Assembly (NCBI GenBank): GCA_013151975.1
Contig: JAADHG010000130.1
Location: 1 to 5,489, forward strand
DNA: 5,489 nt
Direction of reading: 5' to 3'
From: Chlorobiota bacterium
GTDB lineage: Bacteria; Bacteroidota; Bacteroidia; Flavobacteriales; Flavobacteriaceae
The position numbers and the translations under genes are program-made. Positions 1 to 4,962 of the stretch are shown piece after piece. The notes below the pieces were generated by a model, which was given only the letters and a program-made list of their open reading frames with translations, did no database searches and was not told where the DNA came from. Position 1 is the first letter of the stretch. Every line of letters starts with the position of its first letter.

Positions 1-1069
1 CTATAATTTTAGAATTTCTAAGCCCTTCTTTAACTTCGGAAGAAAGTGGTTGTAAAGTTTTCAAATCTGTAAGATGTTGCCACTTACGAATATAATGCCA
101 ACTATTATCATAATAATGAAAACAAGCATCAATACCATTATCTTTTAATGCTGAAGATACATTTTGAGCAATCTCAAGATTAGGTAAAAAGAAGCTTAAA
201 AACGAATAACTCTCCTCTCCTCCTTCTGGAACTGTTCTAAAAGTAACTTCAGGAATTGTAGATAGAGCTTCTCTAATAATTGTATAGCTTTTCTTCTGAA
301 TAGCTACAAACTCTTTTAACCTCCTCAATTGTGCTAAACCAACAGCAGCATGAAGCTCAGAAATTCTAAAATTATAGCCTAAAAATGGATGTGTTTCTGC
401 ACCTCTATCTGTACCAACATGGTCGTGTCCATGATCGCTATAATGGTCGGCATTTTTATAATACTCTTCATTATTTGTTAAAATAGCTCCACCTTCACCA
501 CAAGTAATAATCTTAACATAGTCTAAAGACAAGCACCCTAAATCACCTACACTACCTAAGGGTTTGCCCTTATATGTGGCTCCTGTAGCTTGTGATGAAT
601 CTTCAATAAGAATCAAATTATGTGCTTTACAAATACTTTGCAAAGCGTCTAAATTTGCCATGCTACCACACATGTGCACTGGCATTATAGCTTTTGTCTT
701 AGAAGTAATGGCCTTTTTTACAGCCTCTGGATATAAAGTTAATGTGTCATCAATCTCTACCAATATCGGAATAGCGCCAAGCATCATAATAGCTTCAAAA
801 CTAGCTACAAACGTGAATGTTGGCATAATAACTTCATCTCCTGATCCTATTCCTGCTGATGCTAATGCAATAGATACTGCAGCTGTTCCACTAGATACTA
901 ACTGCGCGTGTTTTACCTGTAATTGGTCTTGTAATTCTAGCTCTAACTCTTTTGCCTTCCAATGTCCTTTACGCATACCATCAAAACCATAGCGCATTAA
1001 TACCCCATTTTCAAGTACATCGTTAACTTCTTTACGTTCGGCTTCTCCAAACAATTCAAATCCAGGCAT
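1..1069 (-). CDS. kdnA: Kdo8N aminotransferase KdnA (DegT/DnrJ/EryC1/StrS family), C-terminus cut by window edge
   Basis: A PLP-dependent sugar aminotransferase of the DegT/AHBA-synthase fold. 356 codons are visible from ATG at 1069 (MPGFELFG), and the frame stays open at the edge. The family runs to about 390 residues, so roughly 35 are missing. Visible residues: SSGTAA at 59-64 for phosphate binding; Asp157 (LIED) for the pyridine nitrogen; Lys186 in SLDYVKIITCGEGGA as the Schiff-base lysine; and a histidine-rich SDHGHDHVG at 211-219. The opening MPGFELFG, VHMCGSMA (131-138) and SDHGHDH match what I recall of Shewanella oneidensis KdnA. That enzyme takes the 8-aldehyde of Kdo, made by KdnB, to 8-amino-3,8-dideoxy-octulosonate with glutamate as amino donor. 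The product goes to CMP activation and the lipopolysaccharide core, in the cytoplasm. If the specific call is wrong, it is still a nucleotide-sugar or ulosonate aminotransferase. No kdnB is visible; it could lie left of position 1. Confidence 0.85.
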   Translation of the reverse strand, partial: MPGFELFGEAERKEVNDVLENGVLMRYGFDGMRKGHWKAKELELELQDQLQVKHAQLVSSGTAAVSIALASAGIGSGDEVIMPTFTFVASFEAIMMLGAIPILVEIDDTLTLYPEAVKKAITSKTKAIMPVHMCGSMANLDALQSICKAHNLILIEDSSQATGATYKGKPLGSVGDLGCLSLDYVKIITCGEGGAILTNNEEYYKNADHYSDHGHDHVGTDRGAETHPFLGYNFRISELHAAVGLAQLRRLKEFVAIQKKSYTIIREALSTIPEVTFRTVPEGGEESYSFLSFFLPNLEIAQNVSSALKDNGIDACFHYYDNSWHYIRKWQHLTDLKTLQPLSSEVKEGLRNSKII

Positions 1070-1092
1070 ATAATTTTATGTTTATATTAATT

Positions 1093-1100
1093 CAAAGCTA
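1093..1100 (-). promoter_or_regulatory. Candidate kdnA promoter, -7 box
   Basis: On the minus strand this reads TAGCTTTG, an exact match to the Bacteroidota -7 consensus TAnnTTTG, 23 bases before the kdnA ATG. The -33 position falls in the T-tract of the upstream terminator, and no well-spaced TTG element is seen (the nearest TTTG leaves only 13 bases). Only the -7 box supports this call. Confidence 0.5.
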
Positions 1101-1114
1101 CAATTATAATGTTC

Positions 1115-1147
1115 AAAAAAAAAGTGTCAACCTTATTAGTTGACACT
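1115..1147 (-). terminator. Rho-independent terminator of the thioredoxin gene
   Basis: A 9-bp perfect stem (AGTGTCAAC at 1123-1131 pairing with GTTGACACT at 1139-1147) closes a 7-base loop. On the minus strand it is followed by a run of nine Ts (plus-strand As 1115-1123), starting 22 bases after the thioredoxin stop codon. The plus strand has a shorter T-run (1149-1153), but no plus-strand gene is found upstream. It separates thioredoxin from kdnA, so kdnA needs its own promoter. Confidence 0.85.
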
Positions 1148-1168
1148 CTTTTTAGAATTTAACTTAGA

Positions 1169-1621
1169 CTAGTATTTTTCTATTATCTCGTCTAAAAACG
1201 TAAAATGCTTGTCCGTTTTTTGTGCTCTATCATAGCCATTAATATCCCCTAAAACTTTGCCTTCACTATTCATCCCTACCAAAGTTGGAAAACTTCCTCT
1301 CCTATTATATTTTTGCATTAACAGCATGTTCTTTCGCTTCTGATCCTGTGAAATAATGTCACTTCGTCTAGGCAAATCTACCTTTAACAAGACAAAACTT
1401 TCTGATTTTTTGATGAATTCTTCGGAATCAAAAAAATCAGCTTTCAATTTTTTACAAGGCGCACACCAATCACTTCCTGTAAAATACATTAGGATTGGTT
1501 TATCAGTTTGCGTTGATACTTGTTTGGCTTCGTCAAAATCTGTCAACCAATTTAGTTTATGCTCTTGTGCGTATGTACTTCCAACACAAATAAATAAAAC
1601 TATAGTAACTATTCTCTTCAT
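1169..1621 (-). CDS. Secreted thioredoxin-fold protein with CAPC active site
   Basis: A 150-residue thioredoxin-like protein (thioredoxin_7 / DsbD-gamma-like type). Residues 1-18 form a Sec signal peptide: MKR, a hydrophobic stretch, then STYA with likely cleavage before Gln19. The mature domain has FTGSDWCAPCK with redox cysteines 53 and 56, and the expected cis-proline at 112 (SFPTL). It should act in the periplasm as a disulfide reductase or oxidant, taking electrons from a DsbD/CcdA-type membrane partner that is not in this window. No lipobox cysteine is seen, so it is probably soluble. The frame also opens at a TTG (1645), but that triplet lies inside the -7 promoter box and would put eight residues before the signal peptide, so the ATG at 1621 is chosen. 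The substrate cannot be told from sequence. Confidence 0.86.
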   Translation of the reverse strand: MKRIVTIVLFICVGSTYAQEHKLNWLTDFDEAKQVSTQTDKPILMYFTGSDWCAPCKKLKADFFDSEEFIKKSESFVLLKVDLPRRSDIISQDQKRKNMLLMQKYNRRGSFPTLVGMNSEGKVLGDINGYDRAQKTDKHFTFLDEIIEKY

Positions 1622-1642
1622 GGTATATTTAATAAGTATGCG

Positions 1643-1673
1643 CAAATATTGTAATTATCGATAATTTTAGCAA
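1643..1673 (-). promoter_or_regulatory. Candidate thioredoxin promoter with palindromic spacer
   Basis: On the minus strand a TTG (1671-1673) is followed by a 20-base spacer and AATATTTG (1643-1650), one mismatch from TAnnTTTG. The spacing suits a Bacteroidota promoter and places the transcript start shortly before the ATG at 1621. The spacer contains a perfect 14-bp palindrome, AATTATCGATAATT (1653-1666), a position where a bound regulator would block polymerase. The regulator is unknown. Confidence 0.5.
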
Positions 1674-1693
1674 GAACCTTAACAGTTTATTGG

Positions 1694-2323
1694 CTAGAGT
1701 TCAAAAACACTTTCATTGACTTCTTTTCTAACTTTTTTAAGATCTGCTAAAATATCATCCTTTGCTCGATAACCAATTGGCATCACCAAAACCGATTGCA
1801 ATCCTTTCTTATCCAGACCTAATAATTTATCATAAGATTCAGGTGAAAACCCTTCCATTGGGCACGCATCAATATCTTCAACAGCACACACCGTAAGCAA
1901 ATTCCCCATGGCTAAATAAGCCTGCTTAACTGCCCAATTTTTAATACTTGCTTTAGGTTTTTCTTTAAAATCTTCAATTAGAAACTCTTTAAAAGGATTT
2001 AAAATTTCGTCTGGAGTATCTCGGGCTTTTTTTACTCTATGGAAATAAGACTCTATATATTTTGAATCAATTTTTGTTTCTACACAAAATACCAATACAT
2101 GTGATGCTTGAGCAACTTGCTCTTGATTCATTGAAAGTTTAACTAAATTTGCTTGCAACGCTTTATCTTTTATAATTAAAAGTTTTACAGGCTGTAAACC
2201 ATATGAAGTAGCGGTTAAATTAAAAGCTTCTTTTAATACCTCTAATTTTTCTGGTGTGACACTAACTGATTCATCAAATTTTTTGGTAGCATAACGCCAT
2301 TTTAATTTATTGATAATATTCAT
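1694..2323 (-). CDS. NAD(P)H-dependent oxidoreductase, NfsB-like nitroreductase family
   Basis: A 209-residue FMN flavoprotein of the nitroreductase superfamily, close to the roughly 217 residues of E. coli NfsB. It should reduce nitroaromatics, quinones or pteridines with NAD(P)H, in the cytosol, normally as a homodimer. Family marks: RYATKKFD at 10-17 (Arg10 and Lys14 match FMN-phosphate contacts in NfsB); LQP at 43-45; MNQEQVAQASHV at 65-76, where Asn66 aligns with NfsB Asn71 but Gln69 stands where NfsB has Lys; and the signature NWAVKQAYLAMGNLL at 129-143 followed by DACPMEGF at 152-159. The frame opens two codons earlier at TTG (2329), but the ATG at 2323 gives the usual N-terminus. The stop lies 72 bases before the thioredoxin start, with no terminator seen between them. 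The physiological substrate is not predictable; dihydropteridine reductase is an alternative label within this family. Confidence 0.87.
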   Translation of the reverse strand: MNIINKLKWRYATKKFDESVSVTPEKLEVLKEAFNLTATSYGLQPVKLLIIKDKALQANLVKLSMNQEQVAQASHVLVFCVETKIDSKYIESYFHRVKKARDTPDEILNPFKEFLIEDFKEKPKASIKNWAVKQAYLAMGNLLTVCAVEDIDACPMEGFSPESYDKLLGLDKKGLQSVLVMPIGYRAKDDILADLKKVRKEVNESVFEL

Positions 2324-2344
2324 CTTCAAAATTTAAATTCGTAA

Positions 2345-2352
2345 CAAATATA
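2345..2352 (-). promoter_or_regulatory. Candidate nitroreductase promoter, -7 box
   Basis: On the minus strand this reads TATATTTG, an exact TAnnTTTG match, 21 bases before the ATG at 2323. That fits the short leader usual in this phylum. No clear TTG lies at the expected -33 distance. It sits in the 97-base gap after the TauE gene, where I see no terminator hairpin, so some read-through from TauE is possible. Confidence 0.5.
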
Positions 2353-2420
2353 CATGCCTATTTTGATTGAACATGTTTGAAATAATAGATAAATGCAATA
2401 CACATATAAAGAACTTATTA

Positions 2421-3188
2421 TTAAAAAAACCATAATTTAATAGCCATTATAATAACCATAACTATTAGAAAAATCCGAACCATTTTATCTCCCTTTTTTA
2501 CAGACCACCGACTAGAAATCCATGCACCAGCAATATTTCCTGTAGATAAAATTAAGCCGTATTTCCAATTAATTTTATTGTTTAAATAAAACATAACAAT
2601 AGCTCCAATAGTATATATACATACAATAGTCACTTTTGTAGCATTAGCTTTAATTAAAGTCATTCTATTAACATAAGGTAAAAAAATTAACATTAAAAAA
2701 CCTATACCTGCATTAATAAATCCGCCATAAATCCCTAAAAAGAAAAATACAATAATAGAAATCCACAAATACTTTCCAGTGGTTCTTTCTTTCAATTCTT
2801 GAAAGTTCATTTTTGGCTTGAATACAATTAACAAAACCACAGCAATCATAACAATTGCTAGAATTCTATTAAACGTTTCCCCTTTAATATCAACAGCTAT
2901 TTTAGCTCCAATTAAAGATCCCAATAGTGCAGATATCCCACAATAAATACTAAATGGAAACGTTGAAACACCTTTCGATTTAAACCCTACTGCTCCTGTA
3001 AAAGTTTGCAAAAAAATAGCTATTCTATTGGTTCCGTTGGCAACCGATGGTGGTAATCCCATAAAAATTAATGCTGGAAGCGTTAATAAAGTACCTCCTC
3101 CTGCAATTGTGTTTACAAAACCTGCAACAAATCCTGCAACAACTAACAAAAGGACATTGTAATCAAAATCTAAAAAGATATCCATCAT
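2421..3188 (-). CDS. TauE/SafE-family membrane permease (sulfite/organosulfonate exporter family)
   Basis: A 255-residue polytopic inner-membrane protein, normal length for TauE/SafE (PF01925), with about eight hydrophobic segments. The family's internal duplication is plain. The first half has GFVAGFVNTIAGGGTLLTLP (19-38), then ANGTNRIAI (50-58). The second half has GIYGGFINAGIGFLM (152-166), then KANATKV (180-186). The loop between the halves (about 125-140) is charged. Members export sulfite, sulfoacetate or related anions, but most are uncharacterised, so the substrate here is open and no sulfur-metabolism gene is adjacent. Two ATGs are in tandem at the start (3188 and 3185), and either could be used. 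It is the first gene of the leftward series and is divergent from the tRNA. Confidence 0.88.
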   Translation of the reverse strand: MMDIFLDFDYNVLLLVVAGFVAGFVNTIAGGGTLLTLPALIFMGLPPSVANGTNRIAIFLQTFTGAVGFKSKGVSTFPFSIYCGISALLGSLIGAKIAVDIKGETFNRILAIVMIAVVLLIVFKPKMNFQELKERTTGKYLWISIIVFFFLGIYGGFINAGIGFLMLIFLPYVNRMTLIKANATKVTIVCIYTIGAIVMFYLNNKINWKYGLILSTGNIAGAWISSRWSVKKGDKMVRIFLIVMVIIMAIKLWFF

Positions 3189-3204
3189 TTGAATTTATCA
3201 AGAA

Positions 3205-3243
3205 CAAAAGTATAAATAAAAAGGACAATTATTCCTTAAGGAA
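3205..3243 (-). promoter_or_regulatory. Candidate TauE-gene promoter with upstream palindrome
   Basis: On the minus strand TACTTTTG (3205-3212) matches TAnnTTTG exactly, 17 bases before the ATG at 3188. A perfect 12-bp palindrome, TTCCTTAAGGAA (3232-3243), lies 19 bases upstream of that box, over the expected -33 region, and could be an operator. The -33 element itself is not convincing: the nearest TTG is only 13 bases away. The regulator is unknown. Confidence 0.45.
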
Positions 3244-3292
3244 GCAGCATTCATTTTACTTTACTTGTATTTACAAAATAATTTAAAAAACC

Positions 3293-3324
3293 TTTGACTG
3301 TATTAAAAAAGGATTCTATATTTG
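3293..3324 (+). promoter_or_regulatory. tRNA-Ser promoter (TTTG - 20 bases - TATATTTG)
   Basis: TTTG at 3293-3296, a 20-base spacer, then TATATTTG at 3317-3324. Both elements match the Bacteroidota housekeeping consensus exactly with standard spacing. The tRNA begins 11 bases after the -7 box, so the 5' leader would be only a few bases long. This is the best promoter in the window and serves as an internal reference for the weaker ones. Confidence 0.85.
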
Positions 3325-3335
3325 CAACCGCTAAA

Positions 3336-3420
3336 GGAGAATTGGCAGAGTGGTCGAATGCGGCAGTCTTGAAAACTGTTGAGGGTCACACCTCCGGGGG
3401 TTCGAATCCCTCATTCTCCG
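3336..3420 (+). tRNA. tRNA-Ser (anticodon UGA)
   Basis: An 85-base class II tRNA. The acceptor stem GGAGAAT (3336-3342) pairs perfectly with ATTCTCC (3413-3419), with discriminator G at 3420. The anticodon stem CAGT/ACTG (3364-3367 and 3375-3378) encloses loop CTTGAAA, giving anticodon TGA at 3370-3372, which reads UCA serine codons and possibly other UCN. The long variable arm (GAGG pairing with CCTC around 3381-3394) is typical of tRNA-Ser. The T-arm has TTCGAAT at 3401-3407. The 3' CCA is not encoded. The gene is intact even though a recombinase gene lies downstream, as expected when an element regenerates the tRNA 3' end on insertion. Confidence 0.98.
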
Positions 3421-3428
3421 CTGAAACG

Positions 3429-3446
3429 ATGTTTCAAAAGAAACAT
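3429..3446 (+). other. Short hairpin in the tRNA-Ser trailer
   Basis: ATGTTTC (3429-3435) pairs with GAAACAT (3440-3446) across an AAAA loop, 8 bases after the mature tRNA end. GAAAC also occurs at 3423-3427, so GTTTC can pair on either side. There is no T-run behind it, so it is not a terminator. It may guide 3' processing, or simply form by chance in AT-rich DNA. Confidence 0.35.
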
Positions 3447-3454
3447 AAAATCTC

Positions 3455-3497
3455 AAAAACCCTTTAAACACTGAGTTTAAAGGGTTTTTCTTTTTTT
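3455..3497 (+). terminator. Rho-independent terminator of tRNA-Ser
   Basis: A perfect 15-bp inverted repeat (3455-3469 with 3475-3489; core CCCTTTAAAC/GTTTAAAGGG) has a 5-base loop and is followed by C and seven Ts (3491-3497). It ends the tRNA transcript and insulates it from the recombinase gene. The A-run on the left arm would let it work on the minus strand too. Confidence 0.92.
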
Positions 3498-3534
3498 AGC
3501 TATTTTCAAAAAGCACTTAAAAGCGCATAGTACA

Positions 3535-3558
3535 GTTACCCTATTGGTTACCCTATTG
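3535..3558 (+). repeat. Tandem 12-bp direct repeat GTTACCCTATTG x2
   Basis: Two exact, abutting copies of GTTACCCTATTG (3535-3546 and 3547-3558) lie between the tRNA terminator and the recombinase gene. A third, inverted partial copy is at 3582-3591. Adjacent identical short repeats next to a tyrosine recombinase gene are the usual look of arm-type binding sites, but that role is inferred here. Confidence 0.8.
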
Positions 3559-3581
3559 CATTTTAGGTTCGATTCCAAACT

Positions 3582-3591
3582 TAGGGTAACT
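3582..3591 (-). repeat. Inverted partial copy of the 12-bp repeat
   Basis: TAGGGTAACT at 3582-3591 is the exact reverse complement of AGTTACCCTA at 3534-3543, so the first repeat copy and this site form a 10-bp inverted repeat with a 38-base interior. The same interior holds the second direct copy. It may be a third recombinase binding site in opposite orientation. Confidence 0.7.
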
Positions 3592-3600
3592 ACTTTTTAA

Positions 3601-3638
3601 GAATTCGCTGCGAATTCGCTGCTATCATTAGGCTATCA
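3601..3638 (+). repeat. Tandem 11-bp repeat GAATTCGCTGC x2 continuing as an 11-bp period
   Basis: GAATTCGCTGC occurs twice without a gap (3601-3611 and 3612-3622). Next, GCTATCA at 3621-3627 recurs at 3632-3638, again offset by 11. The block therefore holds about one motif per helical turn. It is also partly palindromic: GAATTCGC, a single T, then GCGAATTC (3601-3617). This layout could place protein subunits on one face of the DNA. Polymerase slippage is a simpler origin for the tandem copy. Confidence 0.7.
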
Positions 3639-3642
3639 AAAT

Positions 3643-3674
3643 GTTTTTAAATCTATTAGTACTAATTTAAAAAC
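3643..3674. repeat. Inverted repeat abutting the recombinase start codon
   Basis: GTTTTTAAAT (3643-3652) is the exact reverse complement of ATTTAAAAAC (3665-3674). The 12-base interior is part of a second, offset palindrome, ATTAGTACTAAT (3655-3666). The right arm ends 7 bases before the recombinase ATG. As DNA it could be an operator for autoregulation; as RNA the hairpin would cover the ribosome-binding region. No TAnnTTTG box is found just upstream, so the recombinase promoter is not located. Confidence 0.6.
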
Positions 3675-3681
3675 CAAAACA

Positions 3682-4905
3682 ATGCTTAAAATCATCTATT
3701 TTATTAAATCTGAAAAAGCAAATTCAAACAATGAGTGCCCTATCTATGCTAAAATCTCATATCAAGGGAAAAGCATTACTATGAGCTCAGGTAAATACGT
3801 TACCAAAGACAGGTGGCATTTCACTAGAAACCTTAGAGGATCATTAAAGATTCAAAAGGAAAAGGTTATTAAAGCCTCATTAGACTCGTTGGCAATGTTA
3901 TTTGAAACTAAATTCAATTTATTACTTAAAAACAATTCTACTATAAACCTTAACGAGATAAAAAGTGACATTCTTGGGAAAAACAAGATTAAAACTAAAA
4001 GCAAAATTGGTATTATTGAAGTTTTTGAAATTCATAATTTGGATTTTGAAAAGAAAGTAAAACATGGTGAACGCTCACCAGCTTCTTTACAAAAATACGA
4101 TCGAGCCAAAGACTTAATTAAGCTATTCTTACTTAAAAAATATAAGATTGATAATATAGCTGTGGAAAAAATTACTGGTGCATTTATACATAATCTCGAA
4201 TCCTTTTTAAAATATGAAAGCGAGTATAAAGGAAGGGTTGGGATAAAAAATAATTCGGTAGTGAAATATTTCAAAACTTTTAAGACAGTATGTAATTTCG
4301 GAATTAAGCTGGACTTAATTGTGAAAAACCCGTTTTCAAAATATGATGGAAAATTGCAAGTAAAGGACGCAGTATATTTAACACAAGAGGAGTTAGACAA
4401 AATTGAGGAAAAGGTCTTCAGAGTTGAAAGATTGGATAAAGTAAAAGATATATTTCTTTTTAGTTGTTACACTGGTTATGCTCCTATTGATGCACAGAGC
4501 TTAACGCCTGAAAACTTAATAAAAGGTAATGATGGCGATTTATGGATAATCACCGATAGAATTAAAACTGGTATTAGAGCTAATGTTCCCGTTTTACCAG
4601 CTACACATAGAATCATAGAAAAGTATAGAGGTAAACAAGAAACATTAATCCCTAAATTGTCTAATCAAAAAATGAACGCTTATCTTAAAGAAATAGCTGA
4701 TTTGTGCGGCATAACTAAAAGGTTAACATATTATGTAGCAAGACATTCCTTTGCGACTACTGTAACCTTAGGTAATGGTATTAGATTAGAAAACGTATCG
4801 GCTATGATGGGACACTCAAATATCAAACAAACTCAGCATTACGCTAAAGTATTGGATTCAAACGTATTGAATGATATGCAAAAGCTTAAGTTTAAATATA
4901 AGTAG
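3682..4905 (+). CDS. Tyrosine recombinase/integrase of the Bacteroidota mobile-element type
   Basis: A 407-residue site-specific recombinase with the usual three parts: N-terminal arm-binding domain (about 1-90, opening MLKIIYFIKSEKA), SAM-like core-binding domain (about 110-215), and catalytic domain (about 230-400). Catalytic residues: Lys295 (DRIKTG), Arg354 (VARHSF), His378 (MMGHS) and the nucleophile Tyr387 (TQHYAKV). Two positions differ from the textbook set. Box I reads YTGYAPID, with Ala267 where the first arginine stands. The HxxR histidine is Tyr351 (YVAR). Loss of the first arginine is known in Bacteroidota integrases such as IntDOT, so neither change shows the enzyme is dead. Start ATG 3682 gives the normal family N-terminus. 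Position and orientation, just past tRNA-Ser and pointing away, indicate that it mobilises an element inserted at the tRNA 3' end. The frame is intact. Whether the element is an ICE, prophage or island cannot be decided here. Confidence 0.95.
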   Translation: MLKIIYFIKSEKANSNNECPIYAKISYQGKSITMSSGKYVTKDRWHFTRNLRGSLKIQKEKVIKASLDSLAMLFETKFNLLLKNNSTINLNEIKSDILGKNKIKTKSKIGIIEVFEIHNLDFEKKVKHGERSPASLQKYDRAKDLIKLFLLKKYKIDNIAVEKITGAFIHNLESFLKYESEYKGRVGIKNNSVVKYFKTFKTVCNFGIKLDLIVKNPFSKYDGKLQVKDAVYLTQEELDKIEEKVFRVERLDKVKDIFLFSCYTGYAPIDAQSLTPENLIKGNDGDLWIITDRIKTGIRANVPVLPATHRIIEKYRGKQETLIPKLSNQKMNAYLKEIADLCGITKRLTYYVARHSFATTVTLGNGIRLENVSAMMGHSNIKQTQHYAKVLDSNVLNDMQKLKFKYK

Positions 4906-4938
4906 CATCATTTAACTAAGTGTTTTCTAAATAAAACT

Positions 4939-4946
4939 TATATTAG
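4939..4946 (+). promoter_or_regulatory. Weak candidate -7 box before the unknown gene
   Basis: TATATTAG is one mismatch from TAnnTTTG and lies 16 bases before the ATG at 4963, a normal distance. No clear -33 TTG is present. With only a 57-base gap and no terminator after the recombinase stop, the next gene may instead be read through from the recombinase transcript. Confidence 0.25.
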
Positions 4947-4962
4947 TGTACAAATTTTCACA

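Noticed and set aside
564..992. Plus-strand open frame of 142 codons
   Set aside because: It lies wholly antisense within kdnA, whose minus-strand product has clear family motifs; the plus-strand protein resembles nothing.
1643..1645. TTG as thioredoxin start codon
   Set aside because: It sits in the -7 promoter box and would add eight residues before a well-formed signal peptide; the ATG at 1621 explains the protein better.
1356..1664. Plus-strand open frame of 102 codons
   Set aside because: Antisense shadow of the thioredoxin gene and its promoter.
2327..2329. TTG as nitroreductase start codon
   Set aside because: Only two codons upstream of an ATG that gives the normal family N-terminus.
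3071..3286. Plus-strand open frame of 71 codons
   Set aside because: Antisense to the TauE-family N-terminus and running through its promoter; low-complexity Leu/Gln-rich translation.
3566..3590. Second, degenerate tRNA gene
   Set aside because: Only the T-loop-like bases are present; no acceptor, D-arm or anticodon arm can be folded around them.
3535..3638. CRISPR-like array
   Set aside because: Repeats are 11-12 bp and abut without spacers, and no cas gene is present.
4032..4400. Minus-strand open frame of 122 codons
   Set aside because: Antisense within the integrase gene, which has intact catalytic motifs.
3682..4905. Integrase as a pseudogene because of the altered active-site positions
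   Set aside because: The frame is intact, Lys295, Arg354, His378 and nucleophile Tyr387 are kept, and related Bacteroidota integrases lacking Arg I are active.
4906..4962. Terminator after the integrase
   Set aside because: Only a short imperfect A/T stem can be drawn, with no GC core and no T-run.
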